Below are positions 1-12,059 of a stretch of 64,000 nt of DNA, one piece after another. The DNA is from Symsagittifera roscoffensis (Eukaryota; Xenacoelomorpha; Acoela; Convolutidae). The stretch spans positions 5,806,647 to 5,870,646 of the forward strand of contig NC_087067.1 in NCBI RefSeq assembly GCF_963678635.1, read 5' to 3'. The position numbers and the translations under genes are program-made. Position 1 is the stretch's first letter. Every line of letters begins with the position of its first letter. The notes beneath the pieces were generated by a model. The model ran no database searches. It was given only the letters and a program-made list of their open reading frames with translations, and was not told the origin of the DNA.

Positions 1-440
1 GCCCACAATTTTTTGATAAAACCCGTTTTCATGAAAGTTTTCGATGAAACCCCGTCAAAACGTTTTGGTCGGCAGCTTTATCTGAAATAACGATAGTTTC
101 AATCAATTATATGGATTTTTCATTTTTAGTTAAAACAGTTCGAGAGGATTTGAGAGCACTAAAAATGTTTGCTGATTTTTTACAGACAACTGACAGTACC
201 ATAGGAACGATCAGGACCTCGTATTGACATTTTTTTTGAATAAATCAGGGAACTATACGTGCCAGAGACGCTTTTGATTTTGAGAGTGTTTTGTTAGATC
301 ATTTGATAATTTGTCAATCGGAATTCTGCCATAGTGTCATTAAATGATCATATAGAACTTCATATTGTATCTTTCCTTCTAGTAGTCCTTACTCTCCAAA
401 CTTAGTGAGATAGTAAAAAAAAGCTGGCATAAGGTAAATG
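1..440. other. AT-rich sequence, nothing recognised
   Basis: No frame stays open long enough to suggest a gene, and no repeat shared with the rest of the window was seen. It precedes the first copy of the gypsy-type element. Confidence 0.6.
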
Positions 441-444
441 TCGG

Positions 445-778
445 TAAACAACATTGAACTTTAAAATTTACAACAAGAACAAAATTTTGAGACACAAAAT
501 TGTGTTGCCTAAAAGGTTTTGATGAGTTTTGCTAACGTAAAAAAATGGTGCGACCAGTGAAGCACACTTTCTAAAAATTCGCTAAATTTGCTAAAACCTC
601 GAAAAAAGTGAATAGCAAAGAATCCAGTTCTCAAACTGGAGAGAAAATTGTTACAGTTTCTCTTACATTTAAAAAGAAGTACTTAACTTCCATATCGAAA
701 ACTTAAATTGTCTAAGTAAATTTATAATTTTTTTTCTACTTTTCTTCTTTTGATATCTTAATTTTAAGCTAAATCTAA
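445..778 (+). mobile_element. Leader / LTR-end remnant, gypsy copy 1
   Basis: This stretch is repeated with small changes at about 4276-4610 and 6095-6398, each time directly ahead of a gag remnant. The shared start is near TAAACAACATTGAAC. At 546 it contains TGGTGCGACCAGTG, which also sits at 4378 and 6165 and begins with the TGG expected of a tRNA primer-binding site. The sequence just before it (CTAACGTAAAAAA) does not end in the usual CA of an LTR, so the LTR boundary is unproven. The antisense open frame at 669-947 is a shadow. Confidence 0.5.
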
Positions 779-1360
779 TATGGCTGATACCCAATATACC
801 ATCCAAGTTTGTCTTTAATGACATTTTCGGTAAACGACCCTGACCAAAATGCTGAATCATTCTGGAATTCCATTGAAAATAGAATTTTATTCTCACTAGG
901 TCAAAGAACGTTTGATGCCGACGCACGGAGCAGCTATAATAGTACACAACGATACCTGTTTGGATAATTGTTAACTGATACAGCTGTTGATTGGTTCGAT
1001 GATAATGTAACCAATGCTACCACATGGGCACAACTCAAAGATCTCTTCCTAAACAGATTCATCAAAACTGGATCAATTTACTAATCATGTATTCACCAAG
1101 GATCTAACATTCATTGATGCTACTGATCCTGCTAATAAATCAACAACGGGTAAAATGACTTTATTAGAAACTCAAATTAAAAAACCAACGAAATTGATCA
1201 AGAATCAAGAAATTAATGCAATCAATGACCAGAATTCGTTTCAACGACGTCACCCTGAAATCAACAGAAGACCTAATAATACAAAATTTTGCGAATAATG
1301 CAGAATGAATGGACATTTTATCTCTGGATGTTAAGAAAAAAACAAGTTCAGGACTAAGTA
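779..1360 (+). pseudogene. Decayed Ty3/gypsy-type gag, copy 1
   Basis: Gag would form the particle shell of an LTR retrotransposon. The frame opens at ATG 779 but is broken by stops and frameshifts. A typical retrotransposon gag signature is legible at about 983-1065 (WFDDNVTNATTWAQLKDLF). A CCHC zinc knuckle with correct C-X2-C-X4-H-X4-C spacing lies at 1290-1331, but a stop codon sits inside its first CX2C. It is followed by the protease and RT remnants of the same copy. Relative to copies 2 and 3, this copy lacks the stretch between the signature and the later gag segment. It is non-functional. Confidence 0.75.
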
Positions 1361-1855
1361 AATAAGTTGCGAAAAGAACGCACAACTGAAGTTGAACAAA
1401 AGCTTATTTTGAAACCGATTATAAGAAAAATTGAAGACAAAAAAATTCTCTACCAGAAAGCCCCTAATAAAACAACCGGTTTTGGGATAACCAAAACAAA
1501 ACTATCATTTCAAATCCTGGCCAAAATAATTAGGGCATTCGTCATAATTATAACTAAAATGGTAGCCATTTTCTAAAGGCACAAAGGCATACTTCAATGC
1601 CACAAAGGAATACACAAAGGCATATTTGCTAAACAATTCTACGACCAAGAAAATAGGCAATTCAATGGTAACCTCAGAGGTCGACAATATTCGCTGGAAG
1701 TTATAATAGCAATAAGAGTCGAGACTCAACTCGTTGTCAGACACCAAACTTTAGATCAAATCAAATACAGTCTGAAAAACCCACTATGTTGAGGAAGAAA
1801 TCAGTTACTGTGATGTTATCACTGATTTCTTTCCTTCAAACTATTAAGGTCTCCA
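1360..1855 (+). pseudogene. Degraded gag-protease linker, copy 1
   Basis: Short open pieces in several frames, the longest at 1367-1576, correspond to the same part of copies 2 and 3 (about 5400-5950 and 7190-7735). A local stutter of ACAAAGGCAT-like words occurs at about 1575-1630. No domain is recognisable, and the antisense open frame here is a shadow. Confidence 0.5.
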
Positions 1856-2550
1856 AAACCTAGCAATGATAGTATTCCTAAAGCAGGGAAATATCTTAGC
1901 TTACATAGTTTTGCCACTGGAGACAATAATAACAATACTGGACTCGAAAATGAATTCATGATTGACCTAAAATCAACAAAGGACCAAATTAGGTCAAAAA
2001 ATGACAATTTATTGATCCAAAATTGAAGCAAAGAAATATAATGTACCCAATATACGTATGATTGGCTATATAGCTATCCAATCTTGTTTCGACACTGATG
2101 GAAAGTGTCCATCTAACCACAAAGTGTGGGTTACTGAGGAAAAGACTGCCAACCTATTGGGAGTGGACTTTTGTCATCTATTTTTTAAAGCTCTTTACTT
2201 TGATATCTCCGCAGTTGAGCTAAAATCAAAAGCAATTGTAGTTTCATACGGGTTGATTAACACCAATAAAGAAAATGTCAATGTGTCACAAATTGTCTAA
2301 ATTAACTTGAAAAAACCCCATTTCAATCCGGCACGCTCAACATACTTATACAAACACTTAGCCGAACCAAAATCATACTTCGAAAAAGGCACTACTTCAT
2401 ACTTCCTGCCTCATAAAAGTCTAACCAGAACCGATTTGGTTTTATTAAATACAATTTGCCTGCCTATCCTTATCGAAAATCAAAAAGATCATCCTGTCAC
2501 AATAAACAAGTGGGTACTAGGTTATGCAGTAATTGAAGCTCAAAGATAAA
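1856..2550 (+). pseudogene. Protease / post-gag region, gypsy copy 1
   Basis: Two open blocks (2058-2300 and 2307-2549) lie in the position where a gypsy polyprotein carries its aspartic protease. They are almost repeated at 7957-8199 and 8206-8448 in copy 3. A clear D-S/T-G catalytic triad was not found, so the protease label rests mainly on position between gag and RT. The two blocks are separated by a stop in both copies (TAA at about 2298, TGA in copy 3), so the break may predate the duplication. Confidence 0.45.
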
Positions 2551-2589
2551 TTATTTGATATCCACGACTGCGAGGAGTTCACAAACAAC

Positions 2590-3625
2590 TAGAGCTTTTA
2601 ACGAAAGTTCAGATTTGGTACTTGCTTCATGCTGAATACTGATGTCAATACTACACAGGGGAGCAATACCCAATTATCCGGCCCGTGTTTAAATTTTGCA
2701 GACTTCAAAAAAAAGATCCATATTCGAATCGAATACGCCCATTGTCCATAGAACCCCTGCAAATAAAGCAATTCAAAAAAAGTTTGCTGAAATGATTTGC
2801 AAAAAAAAAGAATCCTGAGTTAAAACATTTTTGTAAATCCACGCATTCCTTCATTAATGATATTCTCATCTTCACTGATCCGAAATCCGGACAAATCATA
2901 TATAACCTGATTACCGAACAGATGTACTTTCAGACACCCACTTACGACAAAATATTCAACACCTTGTATGTAGTCAAAGATCGTCCTATAGCAAAAAACA
3001 TTCAATCAATCGTAATGCCAAAATTCGCTTGTGGGTTAGATAAAATGGATTGGGGCAAGGTTTCCAAAATCATTGTTGATGTATTCCAGCATTCTGGAAT
3101 TGCTTCAGGACAAGTAATTACGGAAACTTTAGCCCTTGAAATACTTTATTTAGAAAACGTATCAGAGATATTTGAACCAATTTGTTCAGATTTAGTCAAG
3201 GTATGCAAAAAGGAAATTGAAATAGCATCTGACTTTTCACATGATGTAAAGAACCTTTGCAGACCTCCATTGAAAGAAAAATCTGAAAAATATTGAAAAA
3301 AGAACCTGATGATTGTATTGACTTCCTAGTCAACGAAACGTTTACCCATTACTCCTCAAATGATAAGGACAATAGAAGTAACTTACAAAAGGTTGAAACT
3401 ACTCCTATTCAATTCTTATCTGGCTTCGATTTCAAACAAAGTGATATATCGGATGATCAGTATGCAGACATAATTCAGATTCTGAGTAAAGGTCAGGATG
3501 CATATTCTCATCACAAATATGATATTGGGAAAATAAAGCATAAATTGCATTACCACTCAAAAAGAACGCAATCTTCAAAAAACAACGACCTAGTTAAATT
3601 CTACTCCATCTATAGATTAAATGAA
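2590..3625 (+). pseudogene. Pre-RT polyprotein segment, copy 1
   Basis: Open blocks at 2922-3296 and 3293-3628 overlap by a few bases in different frames, the mark of a small indel. They match copy 3 at about 8684-9501. The last block runs into the start of the RT domain, where gypsy elements have an N-terminal connector. The residues around 3540-3600 (HYHSKRTQSSKNNDL) resemble the usual run-in to RT. It carries no enzyme motif of its own. Confidence 0.5.
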
Positions 3626-4275
3626 TAAATCGATGGATAAACTAATCCAAGCAAGCATAGTCAGAGAATTAAATGAAAAAGATGATATGAACTCATGGTT
3701 TGTATACCCAGTTGTCATCCTCCCAGAAAAGGACTACGCTAAGTTGGTTTTGGATGCTAGGTACCTAAACTCAATCACAGATACTAGCAATTGTAGTTGG
3801 CCATTTAAACCACTACAAATTCTAATGACCAGAATAAATAGGTCACACTTCACAAGTAGTGATCTTTCAGGTGACTACCATCAAATTCCTCTCATAGATG
3901 ACGCCAAGAAATTAGCAAGCTTTTTTGTAGGAGGTAGACATTATACCTAACAATTTGATTTCAATGGCTTGAAGCCGCTTCCAGATTTCTTCAGTAAACT
4001 AACGAGTGACGTTTTCGGACCCCTCATTAAAACAAAAACAATCACATACGTAGACGATACTCTGTTACAGAGTAAGAAAAATGTATGATGCAATTCGAGA
4101 ATGTCGTTCTCCGTTAAGAGAAGCCAACTTAAATTTTGCCCCTGATAAAACGTTTTTCTCAGAAAATTTAAATTTCTCGGCCATGTTGTATCTGAAGATT
4201 GTCTTTCTCCAATCGCACCACGGATTGATGATACAAAAAAAGAAAAATTACCTGAATTAAAAATAGAAATTCTAA
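3621..4275 (+). pseudogene. Decayed reverse transcriptase core, copy 1
   Basis: Reverse transcriptase copies element RNA into DNA. Recognisable blocks are VLDARYLN at 3743-3769, SDLSGDYHQIPL near 3858-3895 (motif A area) and the YVDD catalytic box at 4047-4058. A stop at 3948-3950 and a frameshift near 4080 break the frame. The sequence then breaks off near 4260 and jumps into the leader of copy 2, so RNase H and integrase are absent. The RT core present here is exactly what copy 3 has lost. Motif order and wording point to the Ty3/gypsy class. Confidence 0.85.
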
Positions 4276-6065
4276 TTAAACAACATTGAACTTTTAAGTT
4301 TTCAACTAGAACAAAATTTTGAGACACAAAATTGTGTTGCCCAAAAGGTTTTGATGAGTTTTGCTAACGTAAAACAATGGTGCGACCAGTGAAGCACACT
4401 TTCTAAAAACTCGCTAACTTTGCTAAAACCTCGAAAAAAGTGATTAGCAAAGAATCCAGTTCTCAAACTGGAGAGAAAACTGTTACAGTTTCTCTTACAT
4501 TTAAAGAGAAGTACTTAACTTCCATATCGAAAACTTAAATTGTCTAAGTAAATTCATAATTTTTTCTACTTTTCTTCTTTTGATATCTAAATTTTAAGCT
4601 AAATCTAATATGGCTGATACCCAATTTCCCATCCAAGTTTGTCTTTAATGACATTTTTGGTAAACGACCCTGATCAAAATGCTGAATCATTCTGGAATTC
4701 CATTGAAAATAAAATTCTATTCTCATTAGGTCAATGACCTTTTGATGCCGACGCACGGAGCAGCTATAATGGCAGACAACGATACCTGTTTGGATAATTG
4801 TTAACTGATACAGCTTTTGATTGGTTCGATGATAATGTAACCAATGCTACCACATGGGCACAACTCAAAGATCTCTTCCTAAACAGATTCATCAGAGTTG
4901 CATGGAATTGAGGCTAAAAAAACAGTTCGCCAAGATGGCGAAATGATAAAAAGTCATTTCCACAGAATCAAATCTTCTCTAGACAGAGAATGACTAGAAA
5001 GTATTGATGAAACAGTCCGCGCTGAAGCTGCTGCGCAAGTTGTGGGACAAAATTTACAGACCAGACAAAGAAGTCAAATGATATTGGTTTCTCAATCGAA
5101 GGATTGAGAACTCTAGCTCTCAAAAAAAAGCTTGTAAGCACATGATAGATCATCCAATTTCAAAACTGGATCAATTTACTAATCATGTAATCACCAAAGA
5201 TCTAACATTCATTGTTGCTACTGATCCTGCTAATAAATCAACAACGGATAAGATGACTTCATTAGAAACTCAAATTAAAAAACCAACGAAACTGATCATG
5301 AGTCAAGAAATTAATGCAATCAATAGACATTGTATCAAGAGTCAAGAAATTAATGCAATCAATAGACAGAATAAATAGACATTTTTATCTCCGGATGTTC
5401 AAAAAAAACAAGTTCAGGACTATGTAAATAAGTTGCGAAAAGAACGCACAACTGAAGTTGAACAAAAGCTTCTTTTGAAACCGATTATCAGAAAAATCGA
5501 AGACGAAAAATTTCTCTACTAGAAAGCCCCTAATAAAACAACCGGTTTTGGGATAACCAAAATAAAACTATCATTTCAAATCCTGGCCAAAATAATTAGG
5601 GCATTCGTCATAATTATAAATACAGTGCTAGCCATTTTTTAAAGGCTAATACACAAAGGCACACTCAATGCCAAAAGGCCTCAAACCTATTATGATAGGT
5701 ATCCCTGAGAAAACAAATTCAGAGAAAATCGAAAAATTGCTAAACAATTCTACGACCAAGAAAATAGGCAATTCAATGGTAACCTCAGAGGTCGACCATA
5801 TTCGCTGGAAGTTATAATAGCAATAAGAGTCGAGACTCAACTCGGTGTCAGACACCAAACTTTAGATCAAATCAAATACAGTCTGAAAAACCCACTATGT
5901 TGAGGAAGAAATCAGTTACTGTGATGTTATCACTGATTTCTTTCCTTCAAACTATTAAGGTCTCCAAAACCTAGCAATGATAGTATTCCTAAAGCAGGGA
6001 AATATCTTAGCTTACATAGTTTTGCCACTGGAGACAATAATAACAATACTGGACTCGAAAATGAA
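4276..6065 (+). mobile_element. Gypsy copy 2, leader plus gag only
   Basis: This copy carries the leader, primer-site candidate (4378), gag signature (about 4813-4893), an extra gag segment at about 4900-5140 that copy 1 lacks, and the gag-protease linker. It ends near 6065 and goes straight into copy 3. The zinc knuckle is reduced to its last His/Cys part at about 5378-5398. Small open pieces at 5142-5378 are fragments of the same gag. It has no RT, RNase H or integrase and cannot be autonomous. Confidence 0.75.
4320..6063 (+). repeat. Near-identical direct repeat, first unit
   Basis: The same sequence recurs at 6106-7851, displaced by about 1788 bases, and I could find only a handful of differences, for example at 4521/6304 and 4928/6713. 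Copy 1 (480-2030) matches less closely. The near identity implies a very recent tandem duplication, or a collapse/expansion artefact of assembly. Confidence 0.85.
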
Positions 6066-6089
6066 TTACAAACTAGACTCAACTGGACT

Positions 6090-7950
6090 CAACGAGAACA
6101 AAATTTTGAGACACAAAATTGTGTTGCCCAAAAGGTTTTGATGAGTTTTGCTAACGTAAAAAAATGGTGCGACCAGTGAAGCACACTTTCTAAAAACTCG
6201 CTAAATTTGCTAAAACCTCGAAAAAAGTGAATAGCAAAGAATCCAGTTCTCAAACTGGAGAGAAAACTGTTACAGTTTCTCTTACATTTAAAGAGAAGTA
6301 CTAAACTTCCATATCGAAAACTTAAATTGTCTAAGTAAATTCATAATTTTTTCTACTTTTCTTCTTTTGATATCTAAATTTTAAGCTAAATCTAATATGG
6401 CTGATACCCAATTTCCCATCCAAGTTTGTCTTTAATGACATTTTTGGTAAACGACCCTGATCAAAATGCTGAATCATTCTGGAATTCCATTGAAAATAAA
6501 ATTCTATTCTCATTAGGTCAATGACCTTTTGATGCCGACGCACGGAGCAGCTATAATGGCAGACAACGATACCTGTTTGGATAATTGTTAACTGATACAG
6601 CTTTTGATTGGTTCGATGATAATGTAACCAATGCTACCACATGGGCACAACTCAAAGATCTCTTCCTAAACAGATTCATCAGAGTTGCATGGAATTGAGG
6701 CTAAAAAAAACAGCTCGCCAAGATGTCGAAATGATAAAAAGTCATTTCCACAGAATCAAATCTTCTCTAGACAGAGAATGACTAGAAAGTATTGATGAAA
6801 CAGTCCGCGCTGAAGCTGCTGCGCAAGTTGTGGGACAAAATTTACAGACCAGACAAAGAAGTCAAATGATATTGGTTTCTCAATCGAAGGATTGAGAACT
6901 CTAGCTCTCAAAAAAAAGCTTGTAAGCACATGATAGATCATCCAATTTCAAAACTGGATCAATTTACTAATCATGTAATCACCAAAGATCTAACATTCAT
7001 TGTTGCTACTGATCCTGCTAATAAATCAACAACGGATAAGATGACTTCATTAGAAACTCAAATTAAAAAACCAACGAAACTGATCATGAGTCAAGAAATT
7101 AATGCAATCAATAGACATTGTATCAAGAGTCAAGAAATTAATGCAATCAATAGACAGAATAAATAGACATTTTTATCTCCGGATGTTCAAAAAAAACAAG
7201 TTCAGGACTATGTAAATAAGTTGCGAAAAGAACGCACAACTGAAGTTGAACAAAAGCTTCTTTTGAAACCGATTATCAGAAAAATCGAAGACGAAAAATT
7301 TCTCTACTAGAAAGCCCCTAATAAAACAACCGGTTTTGGGATAACCAAAACAAAACTATCATTTCAAATCCTGGCCAAAATAATTAGGGCATTCGTCATA
7401 ATTATAAATACAGTGCTAGCCATTTTTTAAAGGCTAATACACAAAGGCACACTCAATGCCAAAAGGCCTCAAACCTATTATGATAGGTATCCCTGAGAAA
7501 ACAAATTCAGAGAAAATCGAAAAATTGCTAAACAATTCTACGACCAAGAAAATAGGCAATTCAATGGTAACCTCAGAGGTCGACCATATTCGCTGGAAGT
7601 TATAATAGCAATAAGAGTCGAGACTCAACTCGGTGTCAGACACCAAACTTTAGATCAAATCAAATACAGTCTGAAAAACCCACTATGTTGAGGAAGAAAT
7701 CAGTTACTGTGATGTTATCACTGATTTCTTTCCTTCAAACTATTAAGGTCTCCAAAACCTAGCAATGATAGTATTCCTAAAGCAGGGAAATATCTTAGCT
7801 TACATAGTTTTGCCACTGGAGACAATAATAACAATACTGGACTCGAAAATGACTTCATGATTGACCCAAAATCAACCAAGGACCAAATTAGGTCAAAAAA
7901 TGACAATTTATTGATCCAAAATTGAAGCAAAGAAATATAATATATCCAAT
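6090..7950 (+). pseudogene. Leader, gag and linker of gypsy copy 3
   Basis: It is the second unit of the near-identical repeat. The primer-site candidate is at 6165, the gag start at about 6398, the gag signature at about 6599-6680, and further gag pieces at 6930-7166. Unlike copy 2, the sequence continues at about 7850-7930 into the protease region, as copy 1 does. The frame is broken many times. Confidence 0.75.
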
Positions 7951-7956
7951 ATACGT

Positions 7957-8450
7957 ATGATTGGCTATATAGCTATCCAATCTTGTTTCGACACTGATGG
8001 AAAGTGTCCATCTAACCACAAAGTGTGGGTTACTGAGGAAAAGACTGCCAACCTATTGGGAGTGGACTTTTGTCATCTATTTTTTAAAGCTCTTTACTTT
8101 GATATCTCCGCAGTTGAGCTAAAATCAAAAGAAATTGTAGTTTCATACGGGTTGATTAACACCAATAAAGAAAATGTCAATGTGTCACAAATTGTCTGAA
8201 TTAACTTGAAAAAACCCCATTTCAATCCGGCACGCTCAACATACTTATACAAACACTTAGCCGAACCAAAATCATACTTCGAAAAAGGCACTACTTCATA
8301 CTTCCTGCCTCATAAAAGTCTAACCAGAACCGATTTGGTTTTATTAAATACAATTTGCCTGCCTATCCTTTTCGAAAATCAAAAAGATCATCCTGTCACA
8401 ATAAACAAGTGGGTACTAGGTTATGCAGTAATTGAAGCTCAAAGATAAAT
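7957..8450 (+). pseudogene. Protease / post-gag region, gypsy copy 3
   Basis: Two open blocks (7957-8199, 8206-8448) are nearly identical to 2058-2549 of copy 1. No aspartic-protease triad can be pointed to, and the assignment is by position. An antisense open frame over the same bases is a shadow. Confidence 0.45.
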
Positions 8451-8454
8451 TATT

Positions 8455-9560
8455 TGTGAGGAGTTCACAAACAACTAGAGCTTTTAACGAAAGTTCAGAT
8501 TTGTTACTTGCTTCATGCTGAATACTGATGTCAATACTACACAGGGGAGCAATACCCAATTATCCGGCCCGTGTTTAAATTATGCAGACTTCAAAAAAAA
8601 AGATCCATATTCGAATCGAAAATGCCCATTGTCCATAGAACCCCTGCAGATAAAGCAATTCAAAAAAGGTTTGCTGAAATGGTTTGCAAAAGTATCCTGA
8701 GTTAAAAAAATTTTGTAAATCCATGCACTCTTTAATTAATTATATTCTCATCTTCACTGATCCGAAATCCGGACAAATCATTTATAACCTGATTACCGAA
8801 CGGATGTACTTTCAGACACCCACTTACGACAAAATATTCAACACCTTGTATGTAGTCAAAGATCGTCCTATAGCAAAAAACAATCAATCAATCGTAATGC
8901 CAAAATTCGCTTGTGGGTTAGATAAAATGGATTGGGGCAAGGTTTCCAAAATCATTGTTGATGTATTCCAGCATTCTGGAATTGCTTCATGACAAGTAAT
9001 TACGGAAACTTTAGCCCTTGGAAAACTTTATATAGAAAACGTATCAGAGATATTTGATCCAATTTGTTCAGATTTAGTCAAGGTATGCAAAATTGAAAAT
9101 GAAATAGCATCTGACTTTTCACATGATATAAAGAACCTTTGCAGACCTCCATTGAAAGCAAAATCTGAAAAATATTGAAAAAAGAACCTAATGATCGTAT
9201 TGCCTTCCTAGTCAACGAAACGTTTACCCATTACTACTCAAATGATAAGGACAATAGAAGCAACTTACAAAAGATTGAAACTACTACTATTCAATTCTTA
9301 TCTGGCTTCGACTTCACACAAAGTGATATATCGGATGATCAGTATGCAGACATAATTGAGATTCTGAGTGAAGGTCAGGTTGCATTTTCTCATCACAAAT
9401 ATGATATTGAGAAATTAAAGCATAAATTCCATTACCACTCAAAAAGAACGCAATCTTCAAAAAACAACGACCTAGTTAAAATCCACTCCATCTATGGATA
9501 AAATGAATAAATCGATGGATAAACTAATCCAAGCAAGCATAGTCAGAGAAATAAAAGAAA
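8455..9560 (+). pseudogene. Pre-RT segment, copy 3
   Basis: Open blocks at 8515-8700, 8684-8992 and 9175-9501 match copy 1 at about 2640-3628. A TGA near 8990 interrupts a frame that is open at the same point in copy 1. The segment runs to the first residues of RT (SMDKLIQASIVRE) and is then cut by the deletion described under the RNase H remnant. Confidence 0.5.
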
Positions 9561-9949
9561 AAGATGAAAGAAAAAGAAAAAAATTACCTGAATTAAAAAC
9601 AGCAATTCTATTTAAATTAGGAATGATGGGGTTCTATAGCACATACATCATGAAATTTGTTGTAGAAGCAAACAGTAACGATAGGTTTCAATGGCTACCA
9701 TGCCACGAAGAAGCTTTTCAAAAACTGAAAGACAAACTACCCATTCCACATTCACCTCAACTCCTCAAGTGTAGGAACGGGTTGTATACTTATCCAAGAC
9801 TTCTCGAAGGAAACACAATTGTTTCAGCAAATTCCAGAGTCTTTGATAAAGCTGAGCAAAAATTGTCTTCTCAACATCGTGAGCTATGTCGAATAATATC
9901 TGCTTTGCAAACCTATGGGCTCCCCGGAATGTGCCCATCACTGATATAA
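9494..9949 (+). pseudogene. RT connector and RNase H remnant, copy 3
   Basis: The 151-codon open frame begins with the RT run-in, then jumps across an A-rich join at about 9555-9585 to the connector and RNase H region (LPCHEEAFQKLKDKLP, then SANSRVFDKAEQKLSSQHRE). Compared with copy 1, about 570 bases holding the RT fingers and palm, including YVDD, are missing. The deletion keeps the frame open. The first RNase H catalytic aspartate region also appears lost. RNase H would degrade the RNA strand during reverse transcription; this one cannot work. Confidence 0.75.
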
Positions 9950-9988
9950 AAAAATCAACTTGAACCCAAAACTGTTCGGTATTATATA

Positions 9989-10370
9989 ATGTTCTTCCTG
10001 GACAACGGAGAACAAATTTATTATTCAGTGCTCCATAAAGATGATAACAACATCTTTCAGAATGATTGCTATCCGGGCAAGGCTCAACTGCAGGGCGGAA
10101 AAAAGAAACTGGTCAATTTAAGTGACAGAGAAGACTTCAGTATTGAAGACGCTCCAGACTATTTCGAGGAATCTTGTAGTGCGATTCAGGCTATTACAGA
10201 TTTCTTCCGATTTGGCAAACAAATCAACCAAATCAAATGAATATCTATCCCAGATATAAATGACGAAAACATTTATGAGGAAATCCCAGATGAAGTATCT
10301 GCACTTGATGATCCTTTGGAGAACTCAGAATGGCTTGTGTGAGGGCAAAATAAAACAAGAACTCTGAAAA
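9989..10370 (+). pseudogene. RNase H to integrase linker, copy 3
   Basis: The open block 9989-10240 is acidic and aromatic and continues in another frame to about 10340. In gypsy-type polyproteins this is the tether between RNase H and integrase, which has no motif of its own. The antisense frames at 10273-10590 are shadows. Confidence 0.45.
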
Positions 10371-10589
10371 TATTTGAGCCTCTTAATCTCCAATCTGAAG
10401 TAAATAAATCTGATTCTCTTGAATTGTAGCTCAAATGACCGTCTCTGCAAAAGTTTGGAAGTTGAACAATTATGCAAGAGCAATGTAACAATACGGTGAT
10501 CATAGACATCAAAAGCTGCATAAAGCAAAACGAAAAGCCAGAAAAAAATAAAAGAAAAACCTTATCACAAAAAAAGCTTATATCAAGCA

Positions 10590-11560
10590 CTTCTAAATAT
10601 TATTTTTTGAAGACCAACAAGATCTTCTATGTATAAATGAATATAATGATGACTACACTAAGAGTCCAAAAGTTTTCTTGCCCATATGTTAATTTGCTTT
10701 GAATTAGCTCACAAACATCCTCCTAGTGTTCTTCAAGGTGCAACAAAACTTTGGAAGTAATCAAATGAAGCTGAATGAAGCTCCCTTGCAGCAGTGGGGA
10801 CAATTAGAAACAATCACAATGACAACAATCCACATCGATCATAAAGGTTCACTAAGACCATCAAATCACGGCAAAAACTTTTGCTTATGTGTGATAGATT
10901 CCTCTTCTAGATATCTCTCAGTATATCCATGCACTCATGCAGACTCTATAGGGAACCATTAAGCTCTTAGAGAAGTACATCGCAACATTTTGTATCCCAC
11001 AACAGTTTATTCATAATAAAGAAATGCATACCAGAAAAACGATGTTGCTCATTGGTCCTCTGAGTTGGGAGTAACACTAAAGCCAAGATTTACATACCCG
11101 CCTTGGTTTAACGGAAAAGCCGAACTCCATAAAAAAATTTGACCCAGTACTTTTGACATTTTTTGAGTACCTCAGGCTCAAACTCGTCTGAATTAACAAA
11201 TAAAATTGCTTTGGCTCATAACAGCGCTTTTAATTCGAGTACAGATTACTTTCCATACGAGATTGCTTTTGGTATAAAATCTCAGGTTCCCCATAGTCTT
11301 AAATTAGGCCTCTACTGTGACCAAATTAAAAAACGGAAGTCTGATTTCCGCGCTGGTCGCGAAAGTCGTGCTCATACTGAGCACAAGTCAAACAACGAGA
11401 CCTTAGATAGATTTCTAAAAAATCAAATTTCAGCCAAAACGATAAAAAGGAAAATGATTTTAAGTTACTTTGTAGAAGCACCTCTACCCAATGCCGCCAC
11501 ATCTATAAAAAGGTCCACACGTACGGAAACCAATTTAAGTTACCCCGGTCTATAAAAGAA
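10590..11560 (+). pseudogene. Decayed DDE integrase, copy 3
   Basis: Integrase inserts the element DNA copy into the host chromosome. A remnant of the zinc-binding front end lies at about 10590-10740. The catalytic core is legible: IHIDHKG with the first Asp at 10837-10839, then CVIDSSSRYLS. The second catalytic position, at 11015-11017, reads AAT (Asn) in FIHNKE instead of Asp. The third acid (FNGKAEL, Glu at 11122-11124) is kept. The C-terminal part is the open block 11163-11555 (YFPYEIAFGIKSQVP). Stops and shifts separate these pieces. Confidence 0.8.
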
Positions 11561-12040
11561 GGCTCAAAAACGTTACGAGAAAACAGTTCTAAACCACTAT
11601 TAAAATATGAAAAACTTTAAACTTACAATCCGTAGCATAAAATGGAATTGAAAAGATCACGGAAGTTAAGTACGGAAATTAAAACAATTCCACCAACGAA
11701 AAAAAAGATTGTTCAAAGTAATCATATTGTTAAATATCTTCCTGAAGAACATCAAATGCTCAAAATACTGCAAGAATACATAAAAAATCCTTGGATTCAG
11801 ACAAACTATGCATCTAAGAACTTTGTTCGATGCATTTGCGATTGACCAAATTCTTAGAGCTTTTCGAAGTTCCGCTCCCTGATAATACACTAGTCGTTTA
11901 CAAGTCAATCTAGTAGTTAAGGCCACCGCCGCCAACATAGCCGCAGCCTAAGTCCAAATACTGGTCGTTCAAATGACTTTGCTCGCCGCCACTCCAATAT
12001 AACAACACAATATAAAATTCTTCGTCCCCTTGATTTCTCT
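11561..12040 (+). pseudogene. Tail of gypsy copy 3
   Basis: A 67-codon open block at 11642-11845 is lysine-rich, as integrase tails often are. After about 11940 no coding sequence and no copy of the leader or LTR-end sequence is seen, so the 3' LTR cannot be placed. Confidence 0.35.
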
Positions 12041-12059
12041 AGTTTATTTGAATCATCAG

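Noticed and set aside
669-947. 92-codon minus-strand frame, repeated at 4544-4756 and 6331-6543
   Set aside because: It is antisense to the gag start, whose plus-strand text fits retrotransposon gag. Conservation comes from the tandem copies.
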